NCBI GenBank assembly: GCA_029204225.1
Contig: CM055107.1
Span: forward strand, 30,839,410-30,903,409
Length of the DNA stretch: 64,000 nt
DNA from: Diphasiastrum complanatum
Lineage: Eukaryota; Streptophyta; Lycopodiopsida; Lycopodiales; Lycopodiaceae
Reading direction: 5' to 3'
A program made the position numbers and the translations under genes. Numbering within the stretch: the first letter of the stretch is position 1; each line of letters opens with the position of its first letter. The notes below the pieces were generated by a model that was given only the letters and a program-made list of their open reading frames with translations, ran no database searches and had not been told where the DNA came from. Of this stretch, positions 13,501 to 24,720 are shown one piece after another.

Positions 13501-16500
13501 GTGAGCAATGATTTATTGAGAGAAGTATCAGCATGTACTAGTGCTAAAGAGGCTTGGGAGTTTTTAAAATCAATCTATGAATCTAGTGACACTTCAAGTG
13601 TACTCATGCTTACAAATCAGATTTTCCAAAGCATGAGGAGAAGTGAGGAGAAGTGAGGAGAGTGCACAAGATTATGTACTCATAATCAAGTCTCTAAATA
13701 GGGAGTTGGCTTCCATTGGAGTGAAAATTCATGATGGAGAGCTTGTACAAATTGTTTTTAATGGTCTAGGGAATGACTTTGCAAATTTGGTCCAAAGTTT
13801 TGCCATCCAAAACACTTTGCCAACTATAGAAAAATTTCACAGTGTATTAGTAGCAGAAGAGTGTAGGATGTTCCACACCAAGGCAAGAATGAGTTCATTG
13901 TCTTTGTAGGATGGAGATGAGAAAGCCAATTTCTCATTCAAGGGCAAAAAGAAGACCAATGGATAGATGGTATTGGTACCATCTCATTAAGTCTAGGATC
14001 TAGCAAAAGGATGGATCTAGACAATGTCCTTTTTGTACCATCAATTACCAATATGCGAGAGTTCTTATTGGAAGGATTTGTTGGATCTTCACTTTTTAGT
14101 GATTTTTTTGCACTTAAATTCAATTTTCAACTCACTGGATTGAGGAGGAGCAACAAAGTGATGGAGATATTGAGGATCCACCTCAAAGATCAAGTGCTCC
14201 AAGAAGATTCACAAAGGCAAGGGCCGAGCCTTCAAGACTCACTTATCTTGGGGTAATCAAGGGGAGGATTTTCAACTATTCACTTTCAACACTTTTCTTA
14301 CTTCAATGCTTGATGAACCATTTTGCTATGAGATCTACATGAGGCAAATTGAGGTATGCTATGAGAACTACATGAGGCAACTTGAGGGCTTCATCAAGAA
14401 GAAAGTTGAAGATAAGATGTGTAATGACTCATTTGAGAACAAGTTTTATGTCTTAGTGATCTAAAAATTGTTATGAACCAATTAAGAGTAAATTGGTTGT
14501 TTGATCAAATGAGTGCTCTCGGATTTTGGAAGAGCAAGAATGAGTTAATCACTCTTGTTTTGAAAAATGTGTTTTTTCTTTTGGAGAGGCAAATCGTAAG
14601 CTTTTTATGAGAATAAGTGAAACATTCTTGAAAGACACTTATATCCATAACAAGTATGTAGCCTCATGAAGTTCAAGATCACTTGTAATTACAAGATTAG
14701 GAAAATCATGCTTACTTTTGATGGTTTGTGGATTAGTCATTTTAGTATGATAAATCTTGGTAATAGTAGCAACAAGTACATGTTTTGTGATCTTGATCAA
14801 TGTAATTTTCACAAGACATGGAGACATCAGATTTCCTTCAAAGAGAAGCATAAAGATCAAGGAGGAGCAAGTTTCAAGTTCATGCATATTCACTCAACAT
14901 AGAAGAAATCAAGTGCAAAGGTGCAAGGAAGAATCAAGACTCTTCAATTCATCTCGGAGGAGATCAAGATCAAAGAAGCTCTATTTTGGATATGGTGATA
15001 GATCATGTCTTCAACTTTGAGGGCTCATTAGTCATCTTCTAAACCTGAAAATGATTTATTTTTTATGTTAAGATCAGGTCTTAGAATTGTATATAGTTAC
15101 ATTATTGTTTCCAAGGCTAGATTTGAGGAGTGTGAAAAATTGCCTATGTTGGCAAATCTAGCCATGTAGAACTTTGTAAATATTGTGTATAATTGAGTTC
15201 CACACATGTAATGCCAAGATGCCATGTGGCAACCCACTCCTAATATAGGTTAGGTCAAGTCAAGCGAGTTGGTCATGTCTATTTGGTGGTCATCCTTACT
15301 TTATAGGACCTACACCTAAGTTTAAGGTGAAAATTTGACCAACTAGCTACCTACCAAGCATAACTCTAGGATTTAGGCTAGGGTTTCATTTTAGGTCAAG
15401 GAGAGTGAGTTAACTTCCTTATTACATGTTGGAAATCCACCTAACTTCAAGAAAGAAGTCGAATTTGCTATGTATTCCCTCTCTCCATAGTGAGAAGATA
15501 GAAAATTTTTGGAGCTCATTGGCAATCTCAAGCTAGTTCACTATGTACATTGAGTTTTTGTGATCCAAATGAAACCAAATCAATTTCTACTTGTTCCTCA
15601 TGTTGAAGGCCGTACTACAGACTGTAGTACACACGTGTGGACTCGGATTTCAATGTTGATCAATGCTTTTGATTGTTAATTGTTGTTTGTCAAATTACCA
15701 ATCTAGATCAACTTTTCTGTGTCTAGTTTTTTGATACATTGTTAAGCAAGCATCCAATCACTCTTGTGGATCTTTTGTAGATCCATTTATGGTCCTAAAG
15801 TATAGTACTTTGACATTGATCAAATAGTCAAGTGAACATTTTGTAAATAATACTTCACATAACCCTAATAGCAGATTTTTATTCAATTGTACAAATTGTA
15901 ATTTGATTAGCTTATATGTTTTAGCTTAGAGCTAAACCTTCAAATATTTACTAATTTTTTGCCACTTGATAAGGATTGAATACTTTGGTAGCTTGTGGTT
16001 GATTAGAGGGAAAATAAGGAACACATCTACGAGTCTATGGCAAGTGATGATTGTAGAGGATATGAAACTATGGCCTCATTGAAGTAAATTTTATCACTAA
16101 ATTAAGAAAGTGAAGAGCTTCAGCAAGAGATTTTGAAAATGGGTAAATTTGATAAAATCCAAGCTTTTCAGAGTAGATTGGAATAATCTAAAGAAGAAAC
16201 CAAGAGATGCGCAATCATGGTAGAGAAGAATCTATGGCTAAAATGATCTTGGCCATCTGTGGTGGCTAGAGATAGAAATACAATCTTTTATGGCCATATG
16301 GCCTTTGCTTGTTAGTTGTGTTTCCAACCACTTTGACCAATTCAAATCAAAAAATGATTCGAGCCAATTTATTTATTTATTTTGTCTACTATTTTGGTAT
16401 TTATGAATCCTAAGCCTTCTATTTTTACAAAAACATTTCTTGAATGCTATTCACAACGCTATACTACTATTGTGTTTGTAACACGTGCATTGATTTGTCT

Positions 16501-19396
16501 ATATGTTTGTGCATTGTGCACTTTGAGCTTCGAACAAAAACTTATGCAATTGAAATAATCATAAATGATGTATTCTAAAAAATGGCAAAGTTCGACTTTG
16601 TGAATTATTAGCAAGCCAAAAGATGTAAAAACTTCAAACACAAATTACAATACTCGAAATTTATATCCCTAGAAAATATTAAAACTAGTAATAGACAATG
16701 AATCGATTTTTTGTTTTTTTTTTCTCCCGGTTCAAATTGGATTCGAGTGATTCATTCAATTTGAATTGATGTTTGAGGTTCAAACTGCAGTTCATGGAAA
16801 GTGTACTTCTAATTGGGAGTTTTAGGTTTAATTCTAGATTTTGTTCCAATTTTAGTCACATCTTTAGTTTCCACTTTAGTTCATTCTATTATTTCAAATA
16901 TCTTCCACGTTGTGGGAGTGTAAAACATCTCCAATAAGATGTCCATGCTACCACAATATGAAATATATTTGAAATGTACTTTTTGATTTTCGGAACTCTA
17001 AGTAATCAATAATTTTTTTCTCTATGTCTCTTGCATTTCGTTGCTTAAAGTATATTAGACTCTTTTCATTGACAAAATGATGTAAACTATGCAAGATTGA
17101 ATTTTCATGCACAATAACCATTGGCGTTTGAATTTACAAGAAAATGTAAGTTACATTGTTCCACTATATGTTCTACATGTAATTTCTCGAGCTCAAATAA
17201 TAGATAATGTAATTGACTGTAGGCTAATATACTAATGCTATGACATCATTAAATGTCGCATTATCATTCTTAAAAAAATAGTTCATGTGTAATTGACTAT
17301 AGGCTATTTTATTCTCAATCAATCATCCAACCAATGCCATGGCATCATTGAAGGTCCTCGTAACAGTTTTATACATTGTCAGTCAAGCATTCTTGCATAT
17401 CACACCAACATAGATCCATACACACAAAAGAGGAGACGAGAATACCATAGAACTTTAGCACATGTTGTTTAGTTAAAATGAAAGTGGGTTACACTAGATA
17501 GAGATTAACCTAATCATTAGCTATCAAGCTCCTAGACTAATAGCCTCAACAAGCTCAATGGCGACCGAAGAAAAAAATTACCAAAGTTAAAATATATGTA
17601 TACCACAATTTATCCTTGCTAAGCCCTTTTGTGAGTATGTTAGTTACTTGACGTTCATGAAGCTACAAAAGCTAGCACACTGTGTTAGCCTCCAAAAGAT
17701 ATTTCGTTTTTTTATTTAAAAAAATAAATTCTCTTTTGGAGCCGACTTGGTTAGCACGTCAACATGCCAACCAAATTAGCTCTAGAAAAAGTTAAAATAT
17801 TTAAAATTAAAAAATCAAATTCTTTTGGGTAGGCTAGCATTTGTAGCTTCATAAACTTATTTTCATATACAAATAAATATATATTTCTAAAGGATAGCAA
17901 AAAATATTTTGATAGACCTATCTACAATTTCATGGCTAGTAAGATTTTTAATTATGTACTTAACTATAATTTTTATTTATAGAAAATTATGTAATGGCAT
18001 AAAAATAGTAGCACACCATGTGCTATATTTGTATTGAATCATAGGTAGAGATAAACTCATAAAACTCGCAAAAAGTTTACGTGCACAATGCCAAGGTTCT
18101 ATGTTTGATACAAGTGTGAAATGTTGGGTTCTTAGCAATTTGAATGCACGTCTCTCGTACTATCACTAATCCACATCTCTCGTGTCATTTCTAGAGTTAA
18201 CCACCCTAAGTCAACTATCATGTAATCAATCAAAACACCTGAATGCCATATACAACTCATATTGGCCCATATTAACTATATACAATCCATAGGGACTTTT
18301 AACTTTCATTTTTTTAAAAAAAATCATGGCATAAGTATTGGAAGAACAACTGCTAGAAAAATATAATGGGAAAAAGCTCTTGCACGGAAATTTGTGAAAA
18401 TGAATGTTGTTAAGAAAATTAGTTGGAACATTATTGTTGATGACTAGGAGAGACCGTCTAAGCTTGTCAACGTCATAAACTCATAGCATGGTTTGCTATA
18501 TAATTCTAAATTGAACAAGTTTTAACTACTATATAGGAACAAAATTGGATCCTTAAAGACAATAATAAATATTGTTTTTAAAGATGGTGGAAAGTGACTC
18601 TATGGGTGTACATCTTAGATCATTTTGCTTCAATTGGAGTTGTAACAAATAATGAGAAGAGTGTGATGAAGTTTTTGAAGAGACTTCCAAAACTTTACAA
18701 CCACGATGTTTATGTCATATCATCAATGAATATGAAGTCCATCTTAGTGCATTTGTTCAAGAGGAATTATGTTGCAAGGATTGAAATGTGCTCTTTGTAT
18801 AGGAAAGAAGAATAAAATTTAAACTTAATACTAGTAATGCAAATAAGTTCTCATATCTCAATTGCTTTTTACGTTCAATTTCTAGAAGGCAATAAAATTG
18901 ATGCTTATCATGAATGAGTGAACTAAATTGGAGTGAGTGATTGCATTTCAAATTGGGAAAACCTCTTGACAATGTCAAGGAGAAAGATTAGCGATAGACC
19001 ATGTGAAAATGCTTGGAGTCAAGAGTCTCGTTAATCAAATATTGCATGAAGATGTGTGTGATTCTATGACATAAGCCATGTAGGCACACAATGATTGAAA
19101 AATCAAGAGCTTAGCCAAAGTGTTTTGATTAACATCAGACTTCTCATGTAGCAGGAGCAAGTAGTAATAGCTAATTAATGTGGCATACGTAGACACTGCA
19201 TTGAATATGTTTTATTTTATGCTCATTGTCTGGGATTAAATTCCTACCACTCAAATGTGAGTAGTTAGGGATCAACCCGGTCTTAGAAATGAAGAGTTTC
19301 TAATTGTTGTTGAATCACAATTGCCATGAGCTTACATGTTTCAGATGCTTGAAAGCTTGCAAACCTTTTAGATCCTTGTACATGCAAAGAGGAGAT

Positions 19397-19468
<72 letters not shown>

Positions 19469-20000
19469 CATTTTATCTTGTGTCTCTATTTATGCGTTTA
19501 TAAGAGCTTAGGTAAACTCCAATGTATTTTAATCGATCAAAAGTGATTAAGTATTGTAGGCAGAATATTACATTTTGGCGTTAATGCATTTCCTTAGAAG
19601 ATTTATTCCAATCATATATTATTCTGTCTTGTTAAGTGTTTGGAGCTTTCATTGAAGAATCTCTTAAAGATGTTTTAATTATGTACTTTTCATCAATTTT
19701 ATTGAGCTTGTCTTTGAGTTATTGTTCTATGTTAGACGTTATAGTTTGCTACTTAACCAGGTTTTCTCTATGTATAATATAGGGCGACCACCCTTAGCAC
19801 ATGTGTTGGAAGAAAAGAGACGACAAAAGGTATGTGTTTGATTGATCGTTTCAAATGATTTGAGAGATTCTCCTTTATTAGTAGGAATGCATGTCTTTAC
19901 TTTACAATGAATGTTTGAAAGGTTTTTTTTTTTTTTTTTCTATTGGTGCATTTTGCAGCTAAATGCCAATTGTAACAATGGGCAGTGCCACACCGAGTAG
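1491..20000 (+). CDS. DCC-family (DUF393) thiol-disulfide oxidoreductase-like protein, 5' exon missing
   Basis: Seven exons read as one protein: 1491-1620, 5218-5325, 5680-5736, 7642-7707, 11542-11602, 19783-19829 and 19959-20000 (stop TAG). All junctions are GT/AG and all phases agree. The first exon carries the DCC signature MLYDGECPLCMRE, whose CPLC is the predicted redox CxxC. The order then matches plant chloroplast DCC proteins: LQERN, IKFVDIS, AMGRIHAIL, LYEEVGLGWVYAI, LYNIWAKYRLPLTG and a basic EEKRRQK tail. About 170 residues are visible, and an N-terminal targeting exon is expected but not found. A thioredoxin-like fold and plastid location come from family knowledge, and the substrate is unknown. 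Introns are about 3.6, 0.35, 1.9, 3.8, 8.2 and 0.13 kb and hold retrotransposon debris. No frameshift or stop interrupts the exons, so the gene is probably functional. Single short in-frame ATGs occur, but the true start is not assigned. Confidence 0.9.
2390..3172 (-). repeat. Pair of ~139-bp direct repeats around a 0.5-kb core (TRIM-like candidate)
   Basis: The stretch 2390-2528 recurs at about 3034-3172 in the same orientation with scattered substitutions. Read on the minus strand each copy starts TGTTGGAATT, a typical Copia LTR start, and the copy at 2528 is preceded by a purine run (GGGGAG) like a polypurine tract. No clear primer-binding site is visible beside the other copy, and the repeats do not end in CA. 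It may be a miniature LTR element or a truncated one. It lies inside the first recognised intron of the DCC gene. The core has short GTTCGAGTCAAG-like repeats. Confidence 0.45.
4537..4583. repeat. (GA)n microsatellite
   Basis: An uninterrupted GA run of about 47 bp lies in an intron of the DCC gene. The flanking 4420-4500 DNA is also purine-rich with GAGAGA pieces. Open frames crossing it encode only RE or SL repeats and are not genes. Confidence 0.95.
5091..5160. repeat. 35-bp tandem duplication
   Basis: Two adjacent 35-bp units (5091-5125 and 5126-5160) differ at two positions. They end 57 bp upstream of the exon starting at 5218, close to its acceptor region. Confidence 0.9.
5922..6096. 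repeat. Two-copy imperfect tandem repeat (~90-96 bp)
   Basis: A unit containing GGTTTCTTTGCCAAATCTAT occurs at 5978 and again at 6068, and the preceding ACACAATAAA piece occurs at 5922 and 6018, so the units differ by a small indel. This explains the 132-residue open frame spanning the area, which has no family resemblance. Confidence 0.8.
7708..9430. other. Intron sequence, nothing recognised
   Basis: This is the first part of the 3.8-kb intron between exons ending at 7707 and starting at 11542. It is AT-rich with short open frames only. The frame at 9066-9308 could not be tied to any family. Confidence 0.5.
9440..9900 (+). pseudogene. Decayed Ty3/gypsy reverse transcriptase fragment
   Basis: Across shifting frames the translation gives a gypsy RT order: a CVxYKGLNKV-like piece with KNKYLLPRMDE, then KIDLRIGYHQIRI near 9575-9620, then a jump to NREANSFLGFSL and RFIEGYAMVATSLNELVK near 9730-9850. 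The catalytic YxDD stretch and the thumb between them are deleted. Frameshifts and stops mean it cannot be expressed. It sits in an intron of the DCC gene in the same orientation. Confidence 0.8.
9901..11541. other. Intron sequence, nothing recognised
   Basis: AT-rich DNA up to the exon at 11542, without a recognisable coding or repeat structure. It may include further gypsy debris beyond recognition. Confidence 0.4.
11821..12508 (+). repeat. 5' LTR of the intronic Copia element
   Basis: It starts TG and ends CA, 688 bp, and repeats at 15131-15815. It holds an AGTAC/GTACT-rich stretch next to an ACATGTGTGG box, which in the 3' copy is a perfect CACACGTGTG palindrome. Confidence 0.93.
12509..12520 (+). 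promoter_or_regulatory. Primer-binding site (initiator-Met type, one base short)
   Basis: TGGTACAGAGCC directly follows the LTR end. The usual plant form is TGGTATCAGAGCC. The missing T would weaken priming. Confidence 0.75.
12950..13245 (+). repeat. Duplicated leader segment between PBS and gag
   Basis: A block beginning TTCATTCCA(A/G)CTTTGTGAGGG and ending GAGTGAAACACT occurs at about 12963-13048 and 13137-13219. Both copies lie in the untranslated leader of the element. A comparable repeated ATTCCAA motif occurs in the leader of the 25.8-30.8 kb element. Confidence 0.75.
13291..13909 (+). pseudogene. Copia gag (UBN2/DUF4219 type) with a 10-bp duplication frameshift
   Basis: The frame from the ATG at 13291 encodes a Copia gag: LNSTNYAIWKVRMES, a KMNVSNDLLREV segment and a KEAWEFLKSIYES segment. 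It then breaks at about 13636-13656, where GAGGAGAAGT is tandemly duplicated. The next frame continues the same protein (DYVLIIKSLNRELASIG, then FNGLGNDF) to a stop near 13909. Removing one 10-bp unit would re-align the frames, so the duplication is the likely inactivating event. The zinc knuckle expected after this point is not seen. Confidence 0.85.
14290..14893 (+). pseudogene. Degenerate pol C-terminal block of the intronic element
   Basis: After the linker (RRFTKARAEPSRLTYLG near 14200-14250) come a small in-frame repeat (two MRQ(I/L)E units, 14320-14385) and then RT-end-like words in several frames: QLRVNWLFDQMSALG, KSKNE, the nucleotide block 14585-14660, and HKTWRHQISFKEKHK. The same words, in the same order, occur in the element at 27.8-29.9 kb and in two minus-strand fragments. 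I read this as a highly diverged Copia RT thumb region, with no catalytic motif left. Confidence 0.6.
15131..15815 (+). repeat. 3' LTR of the intronic Copia element
   Basis: Pairs with 11821-12508. It is preceded by TTGAGGAG, a short polypurine tract, and carries the palindrome CACACGTGTG at 15630-15639. Confidence 0.93.
15821..18560. other. Intron sequence, nothing recognised
   Basis: AT-rich DNA within the large DCC intron. No coding similarity, LTR pair or structured repeat was found. Confidence 0.4.
18590..18960 (+). pseudogene. Copia gag remnant
   Basis: The frame at 18594-18815 reads VTNNEKSVMKFLKRLPKLY followed by ISSMNMKSILVHLF. This is the UBN2 gag pattern of NNE, a leucine-rich LPxxY segment and a SSMxMKS segment. 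Beyond the stop, decayed frames carry on to about 18960. No LTRs could be paired with it. It lies in the large DCC intron. Confidence 0.7.
19400..19467. repeat. (CT)n microsatellite
   Basis: A pure CT tract of about 67 bp in the large DCC intron, about 315 bp upstream of the exon at 19783. Frames crossing it are only LS or RE repeats. Confidence 0.95.
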
Positions 20001-21120
20001 CACCAAGAAACCAATGTAGTAGATTTGAACTATATCCAATCATAAGAATGTACATATAGTCCAGCATCATGGACTATACAAATAGTTGGTTGTATCATTT
20101 TTAAGTGACATCTAGTTTTAAGTTTCATGTTTCTCATGTAGGCACCCATGAAAAGTAGCATTTTAAGTTTGCAACTATATCAATGTAAATAGAAGTAATG
20201 GTATAACTTTTATTGCATATTATTGTGAATGCATATTTTTTATTTGAGTGAAATTAGAGTTGTAGAGTTATTGATATTTCTTGTAATTTGGTGATAGTTG
20301 TACATATGAAGAGTTATGCAATGAATTGAGCATATAATATGTTATTTATTTGCATATAAATTAGTTTAATGGTAGGATGTTTAATGCTTATCATTATTGT
20401 GTGTTTTTCCATATTCAAGGACATAAAATGACCGTACATCTATGTGATGTTTTTTACATTTTAGATAGTATTGTACTTGCAATTTATTTTTATGTAAGTT
20501 ACGTGATTGTGAATAGACATGTAGATTGCAATGAGTGTTGCAATGAGCTACTATTCTTTTGTATTTTTTTGGATTCACTTATTATTATTATTTTTTTCTC
20601 AAAAAAAACTAGCCATCAATTAGGAAATTTATACAAAGTACATGTTGGAAATAAAATTACAGAAATGAAAGTTTTTCAACCTATTTGAAAAGAATCAGGG
20701 GGGAGATACAAAAGTCACCGCTCCAGAATCCCCTGCTATTTCTATCTAGCCAGGTGTTCCAAAGAGTAGTTAGTCTAATATGCTGCCAACAAGTATTAGT
20801 CTTAGTCAAAATCATAAATTTGATGAGAGATGGTGTTTTTATAGGCTATGCAAAGAATATACATGTTTAATTTTGTCTACATTTTGAATTTTTAGGCATG
20901 TGAAAGTCATAAGCAAAATAATTAAGTATTCTAACATGCTACATAGTATACTCTATACAAGTAATCATGTAGGTTTGCCATGACATGTATCTCCATAAGT
21001 AAATAGATTTTGGCCACCTTCGTAATCATTCAAATTATCTTGTTTTGATCCAAGTTGCTTATAAAGTTATGTAGATATAGCATGTGTGTCAACTTGTGTG
21101 GAGACTTACAAAACAATGTG
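20001..21120. other. 3' flank of the DCC gene
   Basis: This contains the presumed 3' untranslated region. Several AATAAA-like words are scattered in AT-rich DNA and no single poly(A) signal stands out. The 103-residue frame at 20377-20688 is hydrophobic but unlike any family I know. Confidence 0.4.
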
Positions 21121-22600
21121 ATTGATTTTCTAGGCTGTGTGTGATTGCACATGAATCTATCTCATGATTGATACAAAAAATATAGCTTGACAATCTCAAG
21201 GCAAGACCACACAAGCATGCGTTCTAGCATCCAAAAACCATCATACACATTGAGAAAATACTTGATGAAAAAAACTAAGTTTAAAATTTTGTTGCTCTTG
21301 AGTAGAGAGAGAAAGTACAAGGTTGCTCTCGAGAGAGAATTGTCAATTTTCAGAGAAAAAGGACAAATATTGATTGTACTATCAATCATTAAGAGGAATT
21401 GTTGCTTATTCCAAAGATCTATCAAGTTCTAGGTGTTAGATCTTTATCTAGATGCTTTACATTATGATTTAAGCAAGAGCAATGGATCAAATGATCAAAA
21501 ACATGGATGGGCGACCTCACACGTGTGGAGAACAGTACTAGTACGGCCTGTTTACAGAGAGTAAAGTACATTAATTTACAAATGCATTCCATTCATCAAA
21601 ATTCAAAACAAATGTGGAAATTACAACAAAACTAGAATTTGCCAATGTGACATCAACTTGTTATTGATTTGGTTGATCCTTTTATAGATTGAGTACATCC
21701 ACGAACTGTGTACTGTCCAGTAGGCTTTCACACATGTGAAGAGTGCCTAGTCATCCAGATCCACCAATGGGAGCCATATGTGCTCATTTCTCAAAGTTGA
21801 CTATTCTCTTTGGCTAGAAAACAAAAAGCTAGTCTTTCACATTCATAAGAATATTTTCTATAAAATAGGATTTAATGGAATCTTTCCATCTTATCTTCTA
21901 GAAGCTTATCCCCACGTGAATGGTATCTTCACATGTGTAAGTAATAACTCATTCACATATAAGTCCAATCTATTTACACACAGTTTGACCAATTTGACCA
22001 TTTTCAAGATTCTACTCAAAGGTCAATTTCACACTAGTGCAGATCAAGCTAAAATCAATCCAACTTTATAAAAATGACTTATGTACATTCTTTCACACGT
22101 GGGTACAGACTCCACACGTGTGAGATCCTATCAAGCTCAAATAACTTGAGATCTACAAGGTACATCAAGTTGGAAGTGATATTTTAACAAAAATGTAGAA
22201 AAAATGTTGTGTTAGAATTACTCTCATACTCTCACCATCCAAAAAACTAAGTGTCAAATTGCAAGCTCTGACTCTCATAGAGTGGCTCGAGATCCAAGAT
22301 GGACGAAAACATTGCTCAATGATTGGACCACTCTCAACTCATCTTTTACAATGATTGGACCATTTTGATACACCTCTTGCTCCACATGGTCAAATGACAT
22401 TATGAAGTGCAAGATCCTCTCTACCATCATGAACAATTGTAAGCAACCTACACTAACTCATGCTAATCTAAGTCATAACTTGCTCCAAAATTGACCAATA
22501 ATATATGTACAAGTGTACATGGAAATTTGCGAGGCTTAGCACCCCGAGAGTCAAGATCCTAGATGGATATCTTTTACATTTTTTCACAATGTAGGTTTGT
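21120..22600. repeat. LTR-like relics with CACACGTGTG boxes
   Basis: The region contains two perfect CACACGTGTG palindromes (21518, 22113), ACATGTGAAG and CCACGTGAA variants, and the paired GAGTAGAGAGAGAAAG / CTCGAGAGAGAAT boxes near 21300-21340. These boxes also mark recognisable LTRs at 23.7, 36.2, 42.4 and 55.8 kb. Ends could not be fixed and no PBS or coding was seen, so this is probably one or two decayed LTRs. Confidence 0.45.
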
Positions 22601-23587
22601 CTTAGATACTTTGAGATTTTTCAAAAACATAAATATCATCAAGTATCTCTTTCAAGATTATTATAAAGCCATAGATACGATATCGAGAAAACCATAGGAG
22701 CAAAATATCACTTGTCTATTTGTACGTACGTGAATGTAGATAGCTTCTGTTATCTGTAAGTTTGATGATACTTCACAAAAGATTGAGAAGGTGTTATGTC
22801 TCATCCCTTGACTCCCTTGCACTTGAGTTTCTATGGCTTGGCCCCGAGGTAGCAAACGACTTGCTCTGAGTGAGTGCATGGGATGTGATTTGTTCCATAA
22901 GCTAGTGGTCTATCTTGCATACATGACACATAAGATGCAATTGTCCATTTAGCTAGTATCTTGAGATATTGGGATATTTGTGAGTTTGATGTGTGTAAGA
23001 AATTTTCCTCTGGAAAGGTGTGCATGCCAACTCTTTGGCATTACAGTAGTTCCAAAGCTTGAGTGGTGATTGTGCAAGTCTACTTTGTCACTTAGCAAGC
23101 AATAGGCGAGAAGTTAGGTCGAGTTTTTTTTGTTGCAAGAAGGATTTGGAAGTTCAAAGGGTGAAGACAAAAGGTTGTAGCATGCCAAGAGCCAGCCAAT
23201 GAAAAAAGTTAATAACACAATAAAATGTAAACATGTAATAAAAATGGAGTGTGCCACGACATTCTTCATTAATGTAGCCATGCCACAACATTTTAGAAGA
23301 GAGTTTATTAACTTTAAAAAAAAGACTATGTAAACTATCCTACTATCTTTTATAGATTTTTGGGCCTTTATGAATTTTTCTTATTGTCGTTTTTGTGTTT
23401 AGGTAGCTCTCTAGCCCCCTTAGTGGCTATTTGGCAACCAAACAAAAAGCCTCAACTATCAATGGAGCATAATTTCTACTATAAATAGGTTGGCACCATT
23501 TTACACAAGAAGCAACGATATTCAGATATAGATGAAATGGGACAAGAGGAAAACCTCAAGCCTGTTCCATTCCCTTGCCTTTATGTT
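22600..23587. other. Intergenic, nothing recognised
   Basis: AT-rich with short frames only. The frames near 22661-23025 on the minus strand show no family features. Confidence 0.35.
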
Positions 23588-24387
23588 GAATTTCACAAGT
23601 GTGGAATAGTCCAAAAGAGTGTTTGTGATCTCCTAAGATGTGGTGATTGCACATAGATCATACATAGATTGAAAACCAAGATCTATTCCATCAATCTAAG
23701 GCAAGAGCACTAAAAATCATGCATAAATCAATCATACAAGTACACTCACACGTGTGGAGACCTGAGTAGGAAAAAACTAAGTATGAAAAGTCCTTGCTCT
23801 CGGGTAGAGAGAGAATCAACCATCCAAAACTCAAGTAGAGAGAGAAGATCAAGATTGACTCAAAATGTGTAGAAATATCATAACTCCGAAAACTTAATTA
23901 CAAATGAACTAAGTCACATATAAGTAGTGATCTAGGGTGAAGGGGAGTGAAACATGATTGGACCCCTTCTTTTTCTCCTCTAAATCCTATTGGTTGAGTG
24001 ACATATGAGCCCTCAATCTTGATTGGACAATTTTGATAAATTCTAGCATTTTGATTGGTCACTAACTCTTATGCCAACACATAGGGATGAGTCACTCACC
24101 AAATCTCAGCAACTTGACAAATGTAAGTAGCCTAATCTAACTCGAGCTACATCACTTTCTACTTTTGGCCAAATCAAGTCTTTACATGTGTACTTGCCTA
24201 TTTTGGCTCTTATGCCCAAAATGGCCTTATCAAACACTTGGCTAGTTCTCTACCAAAAACTTGAGTACCCCTAACTCAACATGACTAAGATTATTTTTGA
24301 CTATTTTTCACACATGTGAAGTTACCTGATAAACAAGAATTGTAAAAATAACAAGGTATCCAAGCTAGATTTTGTCATATTTTCACA
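23588..24387 (-). repeat. 3' LTR of a minus-strand Copia-like element
   Basis: Read on the minus strand it begins TGTGAAAATATGAC at 24387, directly after a polypurine tract (GAGGAGGAG). It ends near 23588 with a CACACTTGTGAAATTCAACA stretch resembling the end of the LTR at 55643. Inside are CACACGTGTG (23747-23756) and the two AGAGAGAGAA boxes near 23810-23850. The lower boundary is approximate. Confidence 0.6.
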
Positions 24388-24720
24388 CTCCTCCTCAAAA
24401 ACTAGCTTGGTAAGTACTAGATCAACCAAGGAGCTTGTGAAACTTGTTGAATGGATTCTTTGATATGCATATCATATAAAAACTAGCCAAAGCATTCTCC
24501 ATAGCAGCAAGTTCATCATATTAATGATAAGACTTCTTCGGTAGAAATCACTTGCCAATTCTATTGAGAAGCATTCCACCAATTTGTCACCATATCCTTG
24601 TGTTCTCTCCATGCTTGATGATGATCTTTGACTTGAGAGCTCCACTTGCATGAAGATGGCTGTACCATAAAGAGTGAAATCCAAGGCTTCATGATCTTTG
24701 GTTTAGAGAAACAACACAAT
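24388..24720 (-). other. Internal 3' fragment next to the LTR
   Basis: It lies between a polypurine tract and the LTR-like DNA to its right, so it should be the tail of the element interior. Its 70-residue minus frame (24472-24684) could not be matched to pol or gag. Confidence 0.35.

Larger units (their letters stand above)
11821..15815 (+). mobile_element. Copia-type LTR retrotransposon, internally deleted, inserted in DCC intron
   Basis: The element runs from TGTGAAAAAT to TTTGACA and is flanked by a perfect 5-bp duplication TTGAT (11816-11820 and 15816-15820). LTRs are 11821-12508 and 15131-15815. By eye I count roughly 25-30 differences between them, so it is not recent. A primer-binding site like the initiator-Met one (TGGTACAGAGCC, one T short) follows the 5' LTR. 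The 2.6-kb interior keeps gag, a protease-region scrap (LDNVLFVPSI near 14015), a basic integrase-RT linker, and a degenerate RT-end block. It lacks integrase, the RT core and RNase H, so it is non-autonomous. It is in the sense orientation within the host intron and would have to be spliced out or tolerated. Confidence 0.93.

Noticed and set aside
20377-20688. 103-codon frame downstream of the DCC gene
   Set aside because: No recognisable motif and no splice or promoter support.
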